Source: Gammaproteobacteria bacterium 28-57-27 (GTDB lineage: Bacteria > Pseudomonadota > Gammaproteobacteria > Halothiobacillales > Halothiobacillaceae). From it: 64,000 nucleotides of DNA. The position numbers and the translations under genes are program-made. The DNA is taken from the NCBI GenBank assembly GCA_002281735.1, contig NCGK01000010.1, forward strand, positions 38,479 to 102,478. Direction: 5' to 3'. Of this stretch, positions 17,377 through 28,270 are shown one piece after another (position 1 is the first letter of the stretch; the number at the start of each line of letters is the position of its first letter). Under the pieces are notes generated by a model. The model was given only the letters and a program-made list of their open reading frames with translations, ran no database searches and was not told the DNA's origin.

Positions 17377-19197
17377 TTAGGCTCCTCGCAAATTCTGAAT
17401 CCCCCCTCCATCGCATGGCAAGGTTATGGTGAACATCGCACCCTGACCGACCTCGCTTTCCACCTTCACCGAGCCACCGTTAGCCTGGATCAGATTTTTC
17501 ACCACCACCAGCCCCAGTCCGATGCCGCGCGCCTTGGTGGTGAACAACGGCTGGAACAGCTTGGGCAGAACGTCCGGCGCGATCCCGATGCCGCTGTCGC
17601 GCACGCTGACGGCAACAGTTCCGTCTTGCCTGTTTTCAACTGCCTGAATTTCCAACGTACCGCCTTCCGGCATGGCCTCCACGCCGTTGCGGATAAGGTT
17701 GCGCAACGCCTTCTGGATTTGCATGGCATCCACCCGCAGCGGCGGCAGCGTTGCGGGAATATTCAGCTTCACGCTGACTGACGGCGGCATGGGGCACTTG
17801 CGCAAGATCTGCGCAATCAATTCAGCGACACCCACCGTTTCCAGGTTTGGCGGCTGGGTGCGCACCGCGTCCATCAGGTCGGATGCCATGCGCTCGGACA
17901 CCGCGATCTCGCTCTTGATGATGTTCAGATATTCCTTGGTGATCTCATCCGCATCCGGCAGCACGGTTTGCAGGAAGTAAACCGCATTGCTCATCACACC
18001 CAGCGGGTTGCGCAGTTCATGCCCCACGCTGCCCGCGACCTGACCCAACATCGCCATTTGTTCCTTTTTCACCAGTTCGTTTTGGGCCTCCAGCAATTGC
18101 CGCGTCCTTTCCTGCAACCTGTCGACCATGACGTTGAAAGCATCGGCCAGTTCGCCGAACTCATCCTTGCTGCGCACCACCACCTTGCTGTCAAGCTTGC
18201 CACCCGCCACCTCCCTCACCCCGCTTACCAGCGAATTCAGGGGGCTGACGAAGCGCCGACCAATGAAGCCATACAACCCGGCCAGCACCAGCAGCGCAAC
18301 GAACACCAGCAATGCCGTCTCCATGGCCATTTTCCTGATCGGGGCAAAAATCTTGTCCAACGGCTGTTCCAGCAACAATCGCCATCCGTGGCCACGGTAG
18401 CCCTGCACCCCGTTTTGTTCCGCTTCCACCTGCAGTGTTTCCCCTTCGCCGTGGGTGTGGCGAGAAGCAATGGCATACCCGGCATTTTCACTTTCCGTAG
18501 TCATTCGTTCCACAGGGGGTATGGGCTCCTCATTGAAGGTGTCGTTGCTGCGCTTGGCGATGATGGCTCCCCCGCGATTCAACAGATGTACCTTGGCCAA
18601 CGGATCCACATGGTCGAGTATGCCCTGCACCGCTGCCCATTGGTAATGAGCAATCACCACACCCACCACCTCGTGCGGATCGGCGCGCCCATAAACGGGC
18701 GCCGCAAGGATCACCACCGGCTTCCCGCTGCTGCGGTGGATGATCCGATCCGAATAGTAGATTTCGCCTTTCATGGCATGCTGGAAACCCGTCTCGCTGC
18801 TGGGATAAGCCGAGAGGATCGCTTCATCGCCCAGCCACTTGGGCGCAAAAACGACGCGCCCGCTTGCATCGAACACCACCAGCGCATCCCAAGGGCCGGT
18901 CAGGCCTTCCCGCTCTTCCAGCTCATCCTCCACCATGCTTTCCCCGGCGCTGTCGTCGGGGGACTCCAGATACCCGGCCAGCAGCTCATCGGCTGCAATC
19001 GTGCTGACGTTCTGATAGGCGTTGTACATGGCGGTATCGATCTCGCGCATGACGCTTCTGGCACTCAGAACCTGTTCGTAAATGATGCGCTCCTGCAATA
19101 CGGAACGAGCTTCGAAGAACACGGCCGTGCCGAGCAGCGGCCCGATAATCAGCGCAGCCGACGCGGCACTCAATCCAAGTTTGGTTACAAATTTCAT
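17377..19197 (-). CDS. Membrane histidine kinase with Cache-like sensor and HAMP
   Basis: A 606-residue inner-membrane kinase: TM1 about 7-28, a periplasmic double-Cache-like domain about 35-285 (VFDASGRVVFAPKWLG..., IYYSDRIIHRSSGKPVVILA, VVGVVIAHYQW), TM2 about 292-315, HAMP about 318-370, HisKA with GHELRNPLGVMSN, N box NLIRNGVEAM, DSGIGIAPD and ARGIGLGLVVVKN. The ligand is unknown; Cache domains bind small metabolites. The start at 19197 is supported by AGGAG 6 bases upstream and the TM1 right after it; an in-frame codon at 19245 is rejected. It is an intact paralogue of the two frameshifted kinases. It follows the kinase remnant ending at 19226 by 28 bases and is followed by the porin stub. 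Confidence 0.9.
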   Translation of the reverse strand: MKFVTKLGLSAASAALIIGPLLGTAVFFEARSVLQERIIYEQVLSARSVMREIDTAMYNAYQNVSTIAADELLAGYLESPDDSAGESMVEDELEEREGLTGPWDALVVFDASGRVVFAPKWLGDEAILSAYPSSETGFQHAMKGEIYYSDRIIHRSSGKPVVILAAPVYGRADPHEVVGVVIAHYQWAAVQGILDHVDPLAKVHLLNRGGAIIAKRSNDTFNEEPIPPVERMTTESENAGYAIASRHTHGEGETLQVEAEQNGVQGYRGHGWRLLLEQPLDKIFAPIRKMAMETALLVFVALLVLAGLYGFIGRRFVSPLNSLVSGVREVAGGKLDSKVVVRSKDEFGELADAFNVMVDRLQERTRQLLEAQNELVKKEQMAMLGQVAGSVGHELRNPLGVMSNAVYFLQTVLPDADEITKEYLNIIKSEIAVSERMASDLMDAVRTQPPNLETVGVAELIAQILRKCPMPPSVSVKLNIPATLPPLRVDAMQIQKALRNLIRNGVEAMPEGGTLEIQAVENRQDGTVAVSVRDSGIGIAPDVLPKLFQPLFTTKARGIGLGLVVVKNLIQANGGSVKVESEVGQGAMFTITLPCDGGGIQNLRGA

Positions 19198-19225
19198 TCC
19201 ATGCTCCTGCAGTAATGGTCGGCTT

Positions 19226-21272
19226 TCACGTCGATATCCTGTCATTTGTTTCCGCAGCCGAAGCGACGCTCGGCAACGTAAGCGTGAACGTCGTCCCCTT
19301 GCCCACTTCGCTTTCCACCTTCACCGAGCCACCGTTGGCCTGAGTCAGATTCTTCACCACCACCAGCCCCAGCCCGATGCCGCGCGCCTTGGTGGTAAAC
19401 AACGGCTGGAACAGTCGCGCCATCTGCTCTGGCGGCATGCCTCTGCCGGTGTCGCGCACGTTGACGCTAATTGTTCCGTCTTGCCTGCGTTCAACCGCGC
19501 TGATTTCCAGTACACCGCCCTCCGGCATGGCTTCCACGCCGTTGCTGATAAGATTGCGCAACACTTGGTGGATTTGCATGGCATCCACCCGCAAGGGCGA
19601 AAGCGTTGCCGGGATGTCCAAAGTCACCGTGACAGCAGGCGGTATTGTGAGCTTGCCCAGGGTCTGCCCGATCAATTCCGCGAATCCCACCGCTTCCTGA
19701 TGCGGCGGCTTGGTGCGCACCGAATCCAGCAGGTCGGACACGATGCGCTCGGAATTGGCGATCTCGTCCTTGATGATGTTCAGATATTCCTAGTGGGTTG
19801 CGCAGTTCGTGGCCGACGCTGCCCGCCACCTGACCCAGCACGGCCAGTTTTTCCTTGCGCAGCAGATCCTCCTGGGCTTCCAGCAGTTGCCGTGTGCGTG
19901 CCCGGACTTTTTCTTCGAGCACTTCGTTGATCTCGCGGACATTCTCTTCCGCCTGACGGCGCTCGGTCACGTCATGAAAAACGCCGACCAGGTAGGGGCG
20001 CCCCGCCAGAACCATGGGTGAACTGCTGACATCCGCATAAAACACCGAACCGTCCTTGCGTTTCACCGGCATATTTGGCGCCACCCGTATATCTCTTTCC
20101 ATCTGGCGCTCGAACTGCTTTTTTACGTGAGAAAGCGCTTCTGCCGGGTGGATGTCTTCTAGGCCAAGCCGGTAAATCTCTTCCGGCGAGTAACCCAGCA
20201 TGTCGCAGATCGCGCGATTGGCAGTGACTAACCGGAGTGTTTGCACATCTGCCACCAGAATGCCATCGACGGCGGCATCGAGTATGGCCCTGAATTTTCG
20301 TTCGGAGTCTTCCAGCGCCTGCGCAGCTAGCTTGCGTTCGGTAATGTCGCGTTCAGTCCCGAAATAGCCATGAAAAATCCCATCGTCGCCAAGTAGTGGC
20401 ACGCCGCTGGTTTCGAGAATAACCCGATGGCCATCCTTATGAAGGTTGATATTTTCCAGGAAGGAAAAGGGGATTTTTTTGCTGGCTATATTCTTGAAAA
20501 TCTCGGCAACACGTGCGGCTTCATCTGGTGGCATAAAATCGAATGGTGTTTTACCACACACCTCTTCCGGGTTATAACCCAGGAGGTCGTGAACCTTCGC
20601 GCCGGAATAAACATAGGTGCCAGACGCATCGATTTGCCAGACCCAGTCGGTGGTTAATTCGGCGACATTGCGGAAACGCTGCTCACTTTCTCGCAGCCGC
20701 AGTTCCAAATTTTTGCTCTCGGTGATGTCCTGCCACATGCCCACCATATAATCGGGTGTGCCATCCCGATGCCGTATCAGCCTCTGGGAATCCTGTATCC
20801 ACCGGTAGTTTCCGTCAGCGTCCTGCCAGCGGTAGGCGAACGCATTCATTCCTTTTTCAAACAGAGTGGCCATCTCGGCGGTAACCCGTGCTGCATCGTC
20901 CGGGTGGATGCGCTTGAACCATAAATCAGCTTCTTCAATGAAGTTCCCGGCTTCATAACCGGTGAAGAAAACCACGTTCTGAGACATATACATCACCGCG
21001 TAGTCACCTTCCGCCCGGCAGCGGTAAACAGCGATCGGCAACGAATCCAGCAGGATCGACAATTGTTCGTTGGCGGCCTGGAGTTCCTGCTCTGCCGCCT
21101 TCCGTTCCGCCAGCTCCTTCCCCAACAGCACGTTCGCCTCTTCCAGCGCCGCAGTGCGTTGGGCTACCTCCTCTTCCAGATGCTGGCGGTGTTGCTCCAA
21201 TGCCTCGTCACGTATCTGGATTTGCTCCAGCGGGTTAATCTCGGCAGACTGATTCGTGGCCATTCGATCCAT
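19226..21272 (-). pseudogene. PAS histidine kinase, frameshifted in the DHp domain
   Basis: The first frame encodes a soluble sensor: coiled N-terminus, three PAS domains (LLDSLPIAVYRCRAEG; FRNVAELTTDWVWQID; FRAILDAAVDGILVAD) and a linker reaching GHELRNPLG. It then runs out of frame, ending at 19491. The remaining kinase core (SERIVSDLLDSVRT, NLISNGVEAM, ARGIGLGLVVV) lies in another frame to 19226. About 65 bases are missing at 19791/19792, removing the second half of the DHp first helix (VMSNAVYFLQTVL in the paralogues). Unlike the CHASE8 copy, the His is kept here. Restored length would be about 700 residues. AGGAGG lies 5 bases before the ATG at 21272; another ATG at 21296 is possible. 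Confidence 0.8.
19693..19791. repeat. 99-bp identical block, copy 2 (ends at deletion junction)
   Basis: Identical partner of 12307-12405. The sequence right after it (AGTGGGTTGCGCAG) corresponds to a point about 30 bases further into the kinase than in copy 1, so the right-hand joints differ while the left edge is the same base. Confidence 0.8.
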
Positions 21273-21318
21273 CATCTCCTCCTCTGATGGTTCCATTTTT
21301 TCGCCAATGAAACATCAT

Positions 21319-21421
21319 TATTGATTCGGCCAGCTTTATCCGTGATTGTAGGTCGGCATTCATGCCGACATGTCGGGCTAAAGCCCGACCTACATTCATG
21401 GCGTGTCGTGCCGGAGCGATA
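21319..21421. repeat. Small element with inverted TATTGAT(C/T)CGGC ends and double-hairpin cargo
   Basis: A 103-base unit starting TATTGATTCGGC and ending GCCGGAGCGATA, enclosing TGTAG-[GTCGGCATTCATGCCGAC]-AT-[GTCGGGCTAAAGCCCGAC]-CTACA. An inverted near-copy lies at 59229-59332, and the same ends enclose another cargo at 27965-28063. No protein is encoded. Confidence 0.7.
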
Positions 21422-21503
21422 GGGCTTACGCAAAAGTGCTCCAGCCAGGCAAAGCGCCGCAGACAGTACACCGACGCCGCTGGGGCGGTTTTGCGTAAGT
21501 CCT
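21421..21503. repeat. MITE-like element with TTACGCAAAA inverted ends
   Basis: An 83-base unit with terminal inverted repeats AGGGCTTACGCAAAA and TTTTGCGTAAGTCCT. It directly abuts the preceding element. A second copy in the same orientation is at 55833-55929. The size and lack of a gene fit a miniature inverted-repeat element. Confidence 0.7.
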
Positions 21504-21538
21504 AATCATGTTGGAAGTCGCCGCCATGAAATCAACAT

Positions 21539-24500
21539 TCATGGTGTCGCCAGCTCCCGGTGTTCCTTTAACGCCAGTTTCAGGGTCTCCAAAGCCTCGG
21601 GATAGAGAAACTGATTGATCCGCTGTTCCAGCTCAGCGCCCAATGACCCGAGCGTGGCCTTGAGCAGCGCGGCGTGGATCTCGACGAGCTGGTTGGCTTC
21701 CATGCTGGAAGCCGCCAGCAGCGGCTCCAGATCGGCCAGCACCTGCCGTACCAGCGTCCAGTCCACTTCGCCTTCATAGGGTGGCGCAATTGCTTCCGGC
21801 AGTGCCATGCGGAGCGCCACGGTCAGCCGCAGCAACTCACTTTCCACGGCATCGGCCAGGCGCTCAACATCCGCTGTAGCGCGCCCGTCCTTGATTGCCG
21901 CTTCCAGATCGGCAGCCAGACGTTGCACCTCCATCGCGCCCAGATTGCCCGAACTACCCTTCAGCGTATGCGCCAGCCGCCGAGCCTCGTCGCGCTCTGC
22001 CTGCGCCATGCGCTCGCGCAGCCGGGTCATATCGTCGCCATGCTCGGCCGCATATTGGCGCAACAAACGCCGATAAGTGGCCAAGTTACCGCTCAGTATA
22101 TTGAGGCCACGCGCGGCATCCAGACCGGGGATCGCCGCGAGTTCGGCAGGAAGCGGCGACTCCATTACGGCAACGGGCGGAACGATCTCCGCGCCCGGCA
22201 GCCAGCGCAACAGCGTGCCGTAAAGCTGGTCAGGGTCGACCGGCTTGGCGATAAAGTCGTTCATCCCGGCATCATGGCAATGCTGGCGATCCTCGTCGAA
22301 GGCGTTGGCGGTCATCGCCAGAATGGGTTTCGCTTCCCAACCCGGCAGGGCGCGGATGGCGCGCGTCGCCTCCAGGCCATCCATGCCCGGCATTTGCACG
22401 TCCATGAGAATCAGGTCGTAGTTGCCGACTCGCGCTTTCTCCAACGCCTCGAAGCCGTCGTTGGCGAGATCCACCTTCAACCCAGCTTCGCTCAGGAGCT
22501 CCACCGCCACTTCCTGGTTAATCCTGTTGTCCTCAGCCAGCAGGATGTGAGCGTCGACCGGCATGGCTTGCAGGCTCAGTTCAGCAAGAGAAGGCGCCTC
22601 GGCCAGTTCTGCCAGGCTGAACTGGCTTTTGCCGAGACGGGCAGTGAACCAGAACATGCTACCTACACCGGGCACGCTTTGCGCCCCTGCCTCGCCACCC
22701 ATCAGGCTCGCCAGGCGCTTGGTGATGGCAAGCCCGAGACCCGTGCCGCCGTAACGACGCGCATTGGCCTGCTCAAACGCAGTGAACAGCTCGCTGAGCT
22801 TTTCAGGCTCAATGCCAATGCCGGTATCCGTCACCTCAAAGCGCACCAGCAGCTCGCTGGCGGACTCCTCTATTTTGGACAGGCGCATGGTAATCCTGCC
22901 ACGCTCGGTAAATTTCACGGCATTGGAAAGGTAGTTCAGCAACGCTTGCGCCAGGCGAGTAGAGTCGCCCATAAGTACCGGCGGCAGTCCGTCCCGATCC
23001 TCAACAAACTCCAGGCGCTTGTCACGCAGCCGGGGGCCGATCATTGAAATGACATTATCCAGCATACGTTCGAAGGCGAAGTCGGTGACACTAAGCTTTA
23101 GCTTGCCGGCCTCAATTTTGGAAAAATCGAGAATGTCATTGATGACCGCCAACAGGTGGCGCGAGGCCGTGACGATTTTTTCAAGCTTCTCCCTCTGCGT
23201 GGGATCGTTGCTATTACGCAACAACAGATGGGTGAGGCCGACAATGGCATTCAATGGCGTGCGGATCTCGTGGCTCATATTGGCGACAAAGGCACTTTTG
23301 GCCGCGTTCGCCTCCTCGGCCACCACCTTGGCCTCCTTCAGCTCCTGCGTGCGGATTGCAACCATCTCTTCCAGGTGGTGGCGATGCTGTTCGAGCTCCT
23401 CGGCGGCACGCTTCTGTTCGGTGATGTCGGTCTTTACCGCCACATAGTGAGTGACCTGCCCGTCGGCCTGGTGGATCGGCGTGATAATGGCCAGCTCGGT
23501 ATATTCGCTGCCATCCTTACGCTTGTTGATCAACTCCAGTTGCGTGCTCTGGCCGCTGGTCAACGCCTGCCACAGCGCATCGTAGCTTACCTTGGGGGTC
23601 TTGCCCGATTGCAGGATGCGCGGATTCTGGCCGATGGCCTCTTCACGGCTGTAGCCGGTATTGCGCACAAAAGCCTCGTTGACATATTCGATATTGGCGT
23701 CGAGGTCGGTAATGACGATGCTCTCCGGGCTCTGTTCGACGGTCATCGAGAGCTTGCGAATCTGCTCCTCCGCCCGTTTCGCCTCGGTCACATCCCAGAC
23801 CATCGAGATCAGGAACGGCTTATCGGGCACAGGAATGTTCTGAGCGGTGATGTATGTGGTTTTTTCCCCCATGCGAACCAGGGGAACCTCGGCCCAGTGC
23901 ATGCGCTTGACATCGCCGCTGGCGATATCCTCGTTTACCCGTTGGCGGAGCGTTTCCCTGAACGCCGGATCTTCATAAACGACGTCCCAGAACGCGTCCG
24001 CATCAGCGAGTCGTTCCCGTGTCGTCCGGTAGATCTCGGGAAACTTGTCGTTCATATAACTGAAGTCAACGGTAGGAAGCGCCGAGTTGACGGCGATACC
24101 CATGGGCAGATTGTCCAGCACGGCCTTGGTGAAGGCTTCACTTTCGCGCAAGTTCATCTCTGCCTGCTTGTGAGTCGTGATGTCGTCATAGACACCCAGC
24201 AAACCGATGACCTTCCCGTCACCATCGTGCAACGGCACCTTGGAGGTACGCAACCAGATCGTGTGTCCGTCGGGCGTGGTTTGCGGCTCTTCAAAGCCGA
24301 GTACCGGAGCGTCGGATGCCATAACCCGTGTGTCGTCAGCACGATAAAGCTCGGCCTGATCCCGCCAGGTCATCTGGAAGTCGTCCTTGCCAAGCAAATC
24401 TGCCGGGTGCAGCAGCCCCGCATCACGGGCAAAGATGCTGTTGCAGCCAAGGTAACGCAAGTCGGTATCCTTCCAGAACACGCGCATCGGCACGCTCTCC

Positions 24501-27500
24501 AGAACGGTACGAAGAAATTCCGCCGCCGCGCTGCGCTCCCTTTCGGCCGCCTTGCGCTCGCTGATGTCACGGGCGATGCCGGTGGCGTACCATTTTCCGT
24601 CGAGTTGCATGGGGGTCAAAGTCAGTTCGATCGAAAGCTCCGCCCCGCTCTTGTGCAGAGCGGGTAGTTCCAGCGTTTTGCCCACCACAGCGCCTTGTCC
24701 GGTGTGACTAAAACCAGCCATACCCGCTTGTGCCGCCTCACGCAGGCGGGGCGGCGTAATGAAATTGTGCAGAGACTGGCCGATCATCTCCTCCTTGCTG
24801 TAGCCGAAGAGCACCTCGGCGGCTGAGTTCCACTGGATGACCCTGCCCTGTTCGCCGTCGATGACGATAAAAGCGTCGCGCATACTTTCCGTGGCATTCC
24901 GCAGGCGTTCATCGCCCCGCCGCAACGCCATCTCCTGCTGTTTGCGCTCGGTGATGTCGCGCGACGCGGCGTAAAGCATATCCACACCGTTGATTCGGGT
25001 GGCGTTGATATTGACTTCCACATCAATGATGCGTCCATCGGCGCGACGATGCTGGGTCTCGAGGAGCATAGTGCCTTGCCGCGCAATCAGATCGCGGATA
25101 TTGGCGCGAAGGCTTTCCCTGTCCATGTGCACGTCATAGTCGAAGACATGCAGGCGACCGACCGCCGTTCGGTCGTAGCCCAGCATGGCTAGGAAGGCAT
25201 CGTTGGCATCAACCAGCAGGCCGTCGGCATCAATGATTTCAATGCCGTCGCTCGCGGTCTTGAAGATCGCGGCGAGGCGGCTGCGCTCGTTCTCGACCGC
25301 CGCCTCCGCCGCCTTGCGCGCGGTGATATCGCGCACCGTGGCCTGAAGAAATAGCTGGCCGCCCAGCTCTATGCGCGTCAACAGGACGTCGCTTGGAAAG
25401 GTTTCGCCATTCATCCGCCGACTTTGCCACTCGAAGGACTTGACCCCTACGCGCAACGCGGTGGCGATCGCCTCCTGCGCCATCTCCGCCGACAGATGTC
25501 CGTCAGGCTGCCGTTCTGGCGAAATATCCCACGGATTGAGCACGCTGAAATCAGCCTTACTCGCGACACCGAACAAGTCCAGCGCCGCTTGGTTGGCATC
25601 GCTGAACCCCCAGGTAGGTGGCGCATGCATCATCAGGGCATCGCGCGACCCATCGAACAACTGCCGATACTTTTCCTCGCTAGCGCGCAGCGCCCGTGTG
25701 GTGTTTTTGAGTTCGGCTCTGGCGCGCAGATTGACGATGCCGAAGGCAAGATCGCCTGCCAGTTCGTCCATCAGCTTGATCTCGACCGCGCCGAAGGCGT
25801 CAGGAGTCGACGAAAAGATGGTGAGCACGCCGTAGATATCGCTCTCATGAAGCAGAGGCAGAGCCGCGATTGCCGCCACACCCGCTTCGTGCGATGAGTC
25901 GGAGGCACATTCCGGCGTGCCCTTAAGGTTATTGCATACCCGAGTCTGGCGTTCGCGCAACGCGGCAAAAGTCAGGCAACGCCGCTGATGTTCCGGGTCA
26001 TGATCCAGTTTGAGGTGACTCTGAAAGAGGCCTTCGTCGCCGAAATGGGCAAAGGGCACGAGGAGGCTGTCCGTTCCCGCGCTGGGGTAAGCCACCCAGG
26101 CCAGCCGATAACCACCAGTTTCGACGATCTGGCGGCACACGCTCTGGATCAGCTCCTCCTCGGTCGCTGCGTGGACTAGCGCAATATTGCAGGCGGAAAG
26201 GGTGCGCAGGGCGGTGTTGAGACTGTTGATATGATTTTCTCGCTGCACGCGCTCGGTCACATCGTCATAGACCGCGACGATCTCGCCCGAATCAAGCCGG
26301 TAGACATAGTTGTCGCGCCAGCCCGTAATGCGCTCGTCCTGGTAATAGGTCGTGGCAAGGCGCTCCCCCTCGCCACTACGGCATACGCGTTGCAACACAT
26401 CCAACAGGCCAGTAGCGCGCACGCCGGGAAACACCTCCTCGACGCTGCGCCCGATCACGTCTTCACGTCGCATCTGATCAATGCGCTCTGCCGCCCGGTT
26501 GATCGATTTAAAGCGGAAGATCTCGCAGGCCGCATCCGGCTGGTAAATGGCCACCCCGCTAGCCATGTTCTCGAACAGATGGTGATAGCGTGCTTCGCTC
26601 TCGCGCAGTGCATCCTCTATCTGCTTGCGCTCGGTAACATCCAGGATCACCCCGATCAGCCCGCCCACCGAGCCATCGGCGCGTAGGAAAGTTGCCTTGT
26701 GAAAAACCACATTGCGTATCTCGCCCCCTGCTGCGTGAACGACCCCGTCATGGATCTGCGTGCCCGATCGGTCGAATAGCGCCTGATCCATCGCGTGGTA
26801 TTTTTCCGCGATCTCCCTGGAGTACAGGTCGAACACCGATTTGCCGATGATGTCCGCCCGGCGCTTGCCCAGCATGTCCTCAAAGACCCGGTTGCAGCCC
26901 AGATAGTGCCCCTGGCTGTCCTTGTAGAACACCGGGACGGGTATGGCTTCCATCAGGGATTCATGAAAGACGGTTTGCTCGTGCAGTGCTGCCGTGCGCT
27001 CGCGCACCTGCCGGTCGAGGCTTGCATTGAGCAGGTTGACCTGGCTTTGGGCGGTTCTCAGCTCACGGTTCTGTTGCAGCGCATTCTCGTACACTGAAAG
27101 CAGAAGATTGAGTATCTGCTGACCACCGCCGACGATGGCAAAGCGCTTGCCACCATAATCCACCATTTCCTCGCGCCGCTCGTCCCCCCGCCGCCGCTCA
27201 ATGGGCGCATTCAGCAGGGAACGGATGCGGGTCAGTAAATTGAACTCCGCGTAGGGTTTGACGATGTAGGCATCAGCACCGCAATTGATCGCCTCGACAA
27301 TGTCTTCCGGCTCCGACATATCCGAGAGCAGGATCAGCGGGATATTCCACAGTGCATCGTCATACTTGAGCGCACGGCATAACGCGTAGCCATTCATCAG
27401 CGGCATGATGACGTTACTCATCACCAGGGCGGGGCGGCTGACACGCGCCGCTTGCAGGCCTTCCTCACCATTCTGCGCCACGCTGACCGCATAACCTGCC

Positions 27501-27598
27501 TGAGAGAGAACGCAACGCAGCTGCTCCGCTTCTACCGGGTTGTCTTCGACGACCAGGATCAAGGGCAAGAGGAGGGACGGGTTGGTTTGCTCGCTCAT
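21539..27598 (-). CDS. Giant hybrid histidine kinase, REC-8xPAS-GAF-HisKA-HATPase-REC-Hpt
   Basis: A 2019-residue soluble phosphorelay kinase. Order: REC about 10-130 ([11 protein letters not shown]), coiled segment, PAS1 ([16 protein letters not shown]), PAS2, GAF ([20 protein letters not shown]), PAS3 to PAS8 (last: [20 protein letters not shown]), HisKA with [13 protein letters not shown], HATPase with [17 protein letters not shown] and [11 protein letters not shown]2 with [13 protein letters not shown], and Hpt with [13 protein letters not shown]. All relay residues are present. No Cys-rich or haem motif is obvious in the PAS domains. The start at 27598 is chosen for GGAG 5 bases upstream; the 36 extra in-frame codons upstream lie in a hairpin repeat. 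Its last 650 residues parallel the hybrid kinase at 6.9-9.8 kb. Confidence 0.93.
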   Translation of the reverse strand: MSEQTNPSLLLPLILVVEDNPVEAEQLRCVLSQAGYAVSVAQNGEEGLQAARVSRPALVMSNVIMPLMNGYALCRALKYDDALWNIPLILLSDMSEPEDIVEAINCGADAYIVKPYAEFNLLTRIRSLLNAPIERRRGDERREEMVDYGGKRFAIVGGGQQILNLLLSVYENALQQNRELRTAQSQVNLLNASLDRQVRERTAALHEQTVFHESLMEAIPVPVFYKDSQGHYLGCNRVFEDMLGKRRADIIGKSVFDLYSREIAEKYHAMDQALFDRSGTQIHDGVVHAAGGEIRNVVFHKATFLRADGSVGGLIGVILDVTERKQIEDALRESEARYHHLFENMASGVAIYQPDAACEIFRFKSINRAAERIDQMRREDVIGRSVEEVFPGVRATGLLDVLQRVCRSGEGERLATTYYQDERITGWRDNYVYRLDSGEIVAVYDDVTERVQRENHINSLNTALRTLSACNIALVHAATEEELIQSVCRQIVETGGYRLAWVAYPSAGTDSLLVPFAHFGDEGLFQSHLKLDHDPEHQRRCLTFAALRERQTRVCNNLKGTPECASDSSHEAGVAAIAALPLLHESDIYGVLTIFSSTPDAFGAVEIKLMDELAGDLAFGIVNLRARAELKNTTRALRASEEKYRQLFDGSRDALMMHAPPTWGFSDANQAALDLFGVASKADFSVLNPWDISPERQPDGHLSAEMAQEAIATALRVGVKSFEWQSRRMNGETFPSDVLLTRIELGGQLFLQATVRDITARKAAEAAVENERSRLAAIFKTASDGIEIIDADGLLVDANDAFLAMLGYDRTAVGRLHVFDYDVHMDRESLRANIRDLIARQGTMLLETQHRRADGRIIDVEVNINATRINGVDMLYAASRDITERKQQEMALRRGDERLRNATESMRDAFIVIDGEQGRVIQWNSAAEVLFGYSKEEMIGQSLHNFITPPRLREAAQAGMAGFSHTGQGAVVGKTLELPALHKSGAELSIELTLTPMQLDGKWYATGIARDISERKAAERERSAAAEFLRTVLESVPMRVFWKDTDLRYLGCNSIFARDAGLLHPADLLGKDDFQMTWRDQAELYRADDTRVMASDAPVLGFEEPQTTPDGHTIWLRTSKVPLHDGDGKVIGLLGVYDDITTHKQAEMNLRESEAFTKAVLDNLPMGIAVNSALPTVDFSYMNDKFPEIYRTTRERLADADAFWDVVYEDPAFRETLRQRVNEDIASGDVKRMHWAEVPLVRMGEKTTYITAQNIPVPDKPFLISMVWDVTEAKRAEEQIRKLSMTVEQSPESIVITDLDANIEYVNEAFVRNTGYSREEAIGQNPRILQSGKTPKVSYDALWQALTSGQSTQLELINKRKDGSEYTELAIITPIHQADGQVTHYVAVKTDITEQKRAAEELEQHRHHLEEMVAIRTQELKEAKVVAEEANAAKSAFVANMSHEIRTPLNAIVGLTHLLLRNSNDPTQREKLEKIVTASRHLLAVINDILDFSKIEAGKLKLSVTDFAFERMLDNVISMIGPRLRDKRLEFVEDRDGLPPVLMGDSTRLAQALLNYLSNAVKFTERGRITMRLSKIEESASELLVRFEVTDTGIGIEPEKLSELFTAFEQANARRYGGTGLGLAITKRLASLMGGEAGAQSVPGVGSMFWFTARLGKSQFSLAELAEAPSLAELSLQAMPVDAHILLAEDNRINQEVAVELLSEAGLKVDLANDGFEALEKARVGNYDLILMDVQMPGMDGLEATRAIRALPGWEAKPILAMTANAFDEDRQHCHDAGMNDFIAKPVDPDQLYGTLLRWLPGAEIVPPVAVMESPLPAELAAIPGLDAARGLNILSGNLATYRRLLRQYAAEHGDDMTRLRERMAQAERDEARRLAHTLKGSSGNLGAMEVQRLAADLEAAIKDGRATADVERLADAVESELLRLTVALRMALPEAIAPPYEGEVDWTLVRQVLADLEPLLAASSMEANQLVEIHAALLKATLGSLGAELEQRINQFLYPEALETLKLALKEHRELATP

Positions 27599-27642
27599 GT
27601 TCGCTCCAAAATCATCGACCTTTTTGTTTATAGTCTTTGCAG

Positions 27643-27705
27643 GGTGGATAAGCGTAGCGCATCCACCAAGAGCAGGCGCTGGATGCGCAACGCTTATCCA
27701 CCCCA
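27643..27705. repeat. Long hairpin GGGTGGATAAGCG...CGCTTATCCACCCC
   Basis: Inverted arms of about 25 bases (GGTGGATAAGCGTAGCGCAT and its near-complement) around a short GC-rich loop. It lies upstream of the giant kinase start and may be a dispersed palindrome; the promoter for the kinase must lie near it. Confidence 0.6.
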
Positions 27706-27964
27706 TACAGCGGAGACATCATAAACACCTACAGCGTCAGATGGTTATAGCACGCAAATAGTCGATAGCGGGGATGGAGTGCGCCAACGAATCAAAAAAA
27801 TGAACGCAGGCACTCATGCAAGCTGGCGCATGAGCTGCTATTGATCCGGGCTGATGAAGTTTGAATTGTGACCGAGCATCTTGGGCGTAGGAGACTCGTC
27901 CCGAGCCGATGTTTTCGCGCCGATGGCACCACACCGAGACGGCGCTCCAGCGCGCATGTCGGTT

Positions 27965-28063
27965 TATTGATCCGGGTCGTAGGGTGCTCCATGCGCACCG
28001 TTTAACCCATCGGTGCGCATGGCGCACCCTACGCTTTCATGGATTAATCGTGCCGGATCAATA
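27965..28063. repeat. Small element with inverted TATTGATCCGG ends, CGTAGGGTGC cargo
   Basis: A 99-base unit from TATTGATCCGGG to CCGGATCAATA, enclosing a hairpin CGTAGGGTGCTCCATGCGCACCG / CGGTGCGCATGGCGCACCCTACG. It has the same ends as 21319-21421 and 59229-59332 but a different inner hairpin. The inner hairpin also occurs alone at 63483-63535. A further single end motif stands at 27839-27850. Confidence 0.65.
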
Positions 28064-28070
28064 ACAAGGC

Positions 28071-28102
28071 AAAAAAAAGCCCATGAACTTCATGGGCTTT
28101 TT
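28071..28102 (-). terminator. Rho-independent terminator, probably bidirectional
   Basis: Stem AAGCCCATGAA/TTCATGGGCTT with A-run before and T-run after on both strands. It follows the tRNA-Ser gene on the minus strand after a 10-base gap. Confidence 0.85.
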
Positions 28103-28111
28103 GGAATTTTA

Positions 28112-28201
28112 TGGCGGAGACAGAGGGATTCGAACCCTCGATAGAGTTTCCCCTATACACCCTTAGCAGGGGTGCGCCTTCAGCCACTCGGCCATGTCTC
28201 C
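28112..28201 (-). tRNA. tRNA-Ser(GCU)
   Basis: A 90-nt class II tRNA with encoded CCA. Acceptor GGAGACA pairs with TGTCTCC, the anticodon loop is CTGCTAA giving anticodon GCU, there is a long variable arm, and the T arm is GAGGGTTCGAATCCCTC. It reads AGC/AGU serine codons. It sits downstream of csrA and just before a terminator, an order often seen in gammaproteobacteria. Confidence 0.97.
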
Positions 28202-28270
28202 AAAGAGGGCGCATTCTAGCTGCGCAGCCCTACTCTGGCAAGCAGAATATGCGGTCAATGCGCGGATGAA

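Larger units (their letters stand above)
27599..28111. other. Intergenic repeat-rich region, 513 bases
   Basis: Between the giant kinase and tRNA-Ser. It holds a long hairpin at 27643-27705, a REP-like motif GTAGGAGACTCGTCC-CGAGCCGATG at 27886-27911, the inverted-end element at 27965-28063 and a terminator at 28071-28102. No gene is supported; small minus-strand frames here are hairpin artefacts. Confidence 0.7.

Noticed and set aside
27737..28027. 96-codon frame upstream of tRNA-Ser
   Set aside because: It is built from repeat hairpins and has no start signal or homology.
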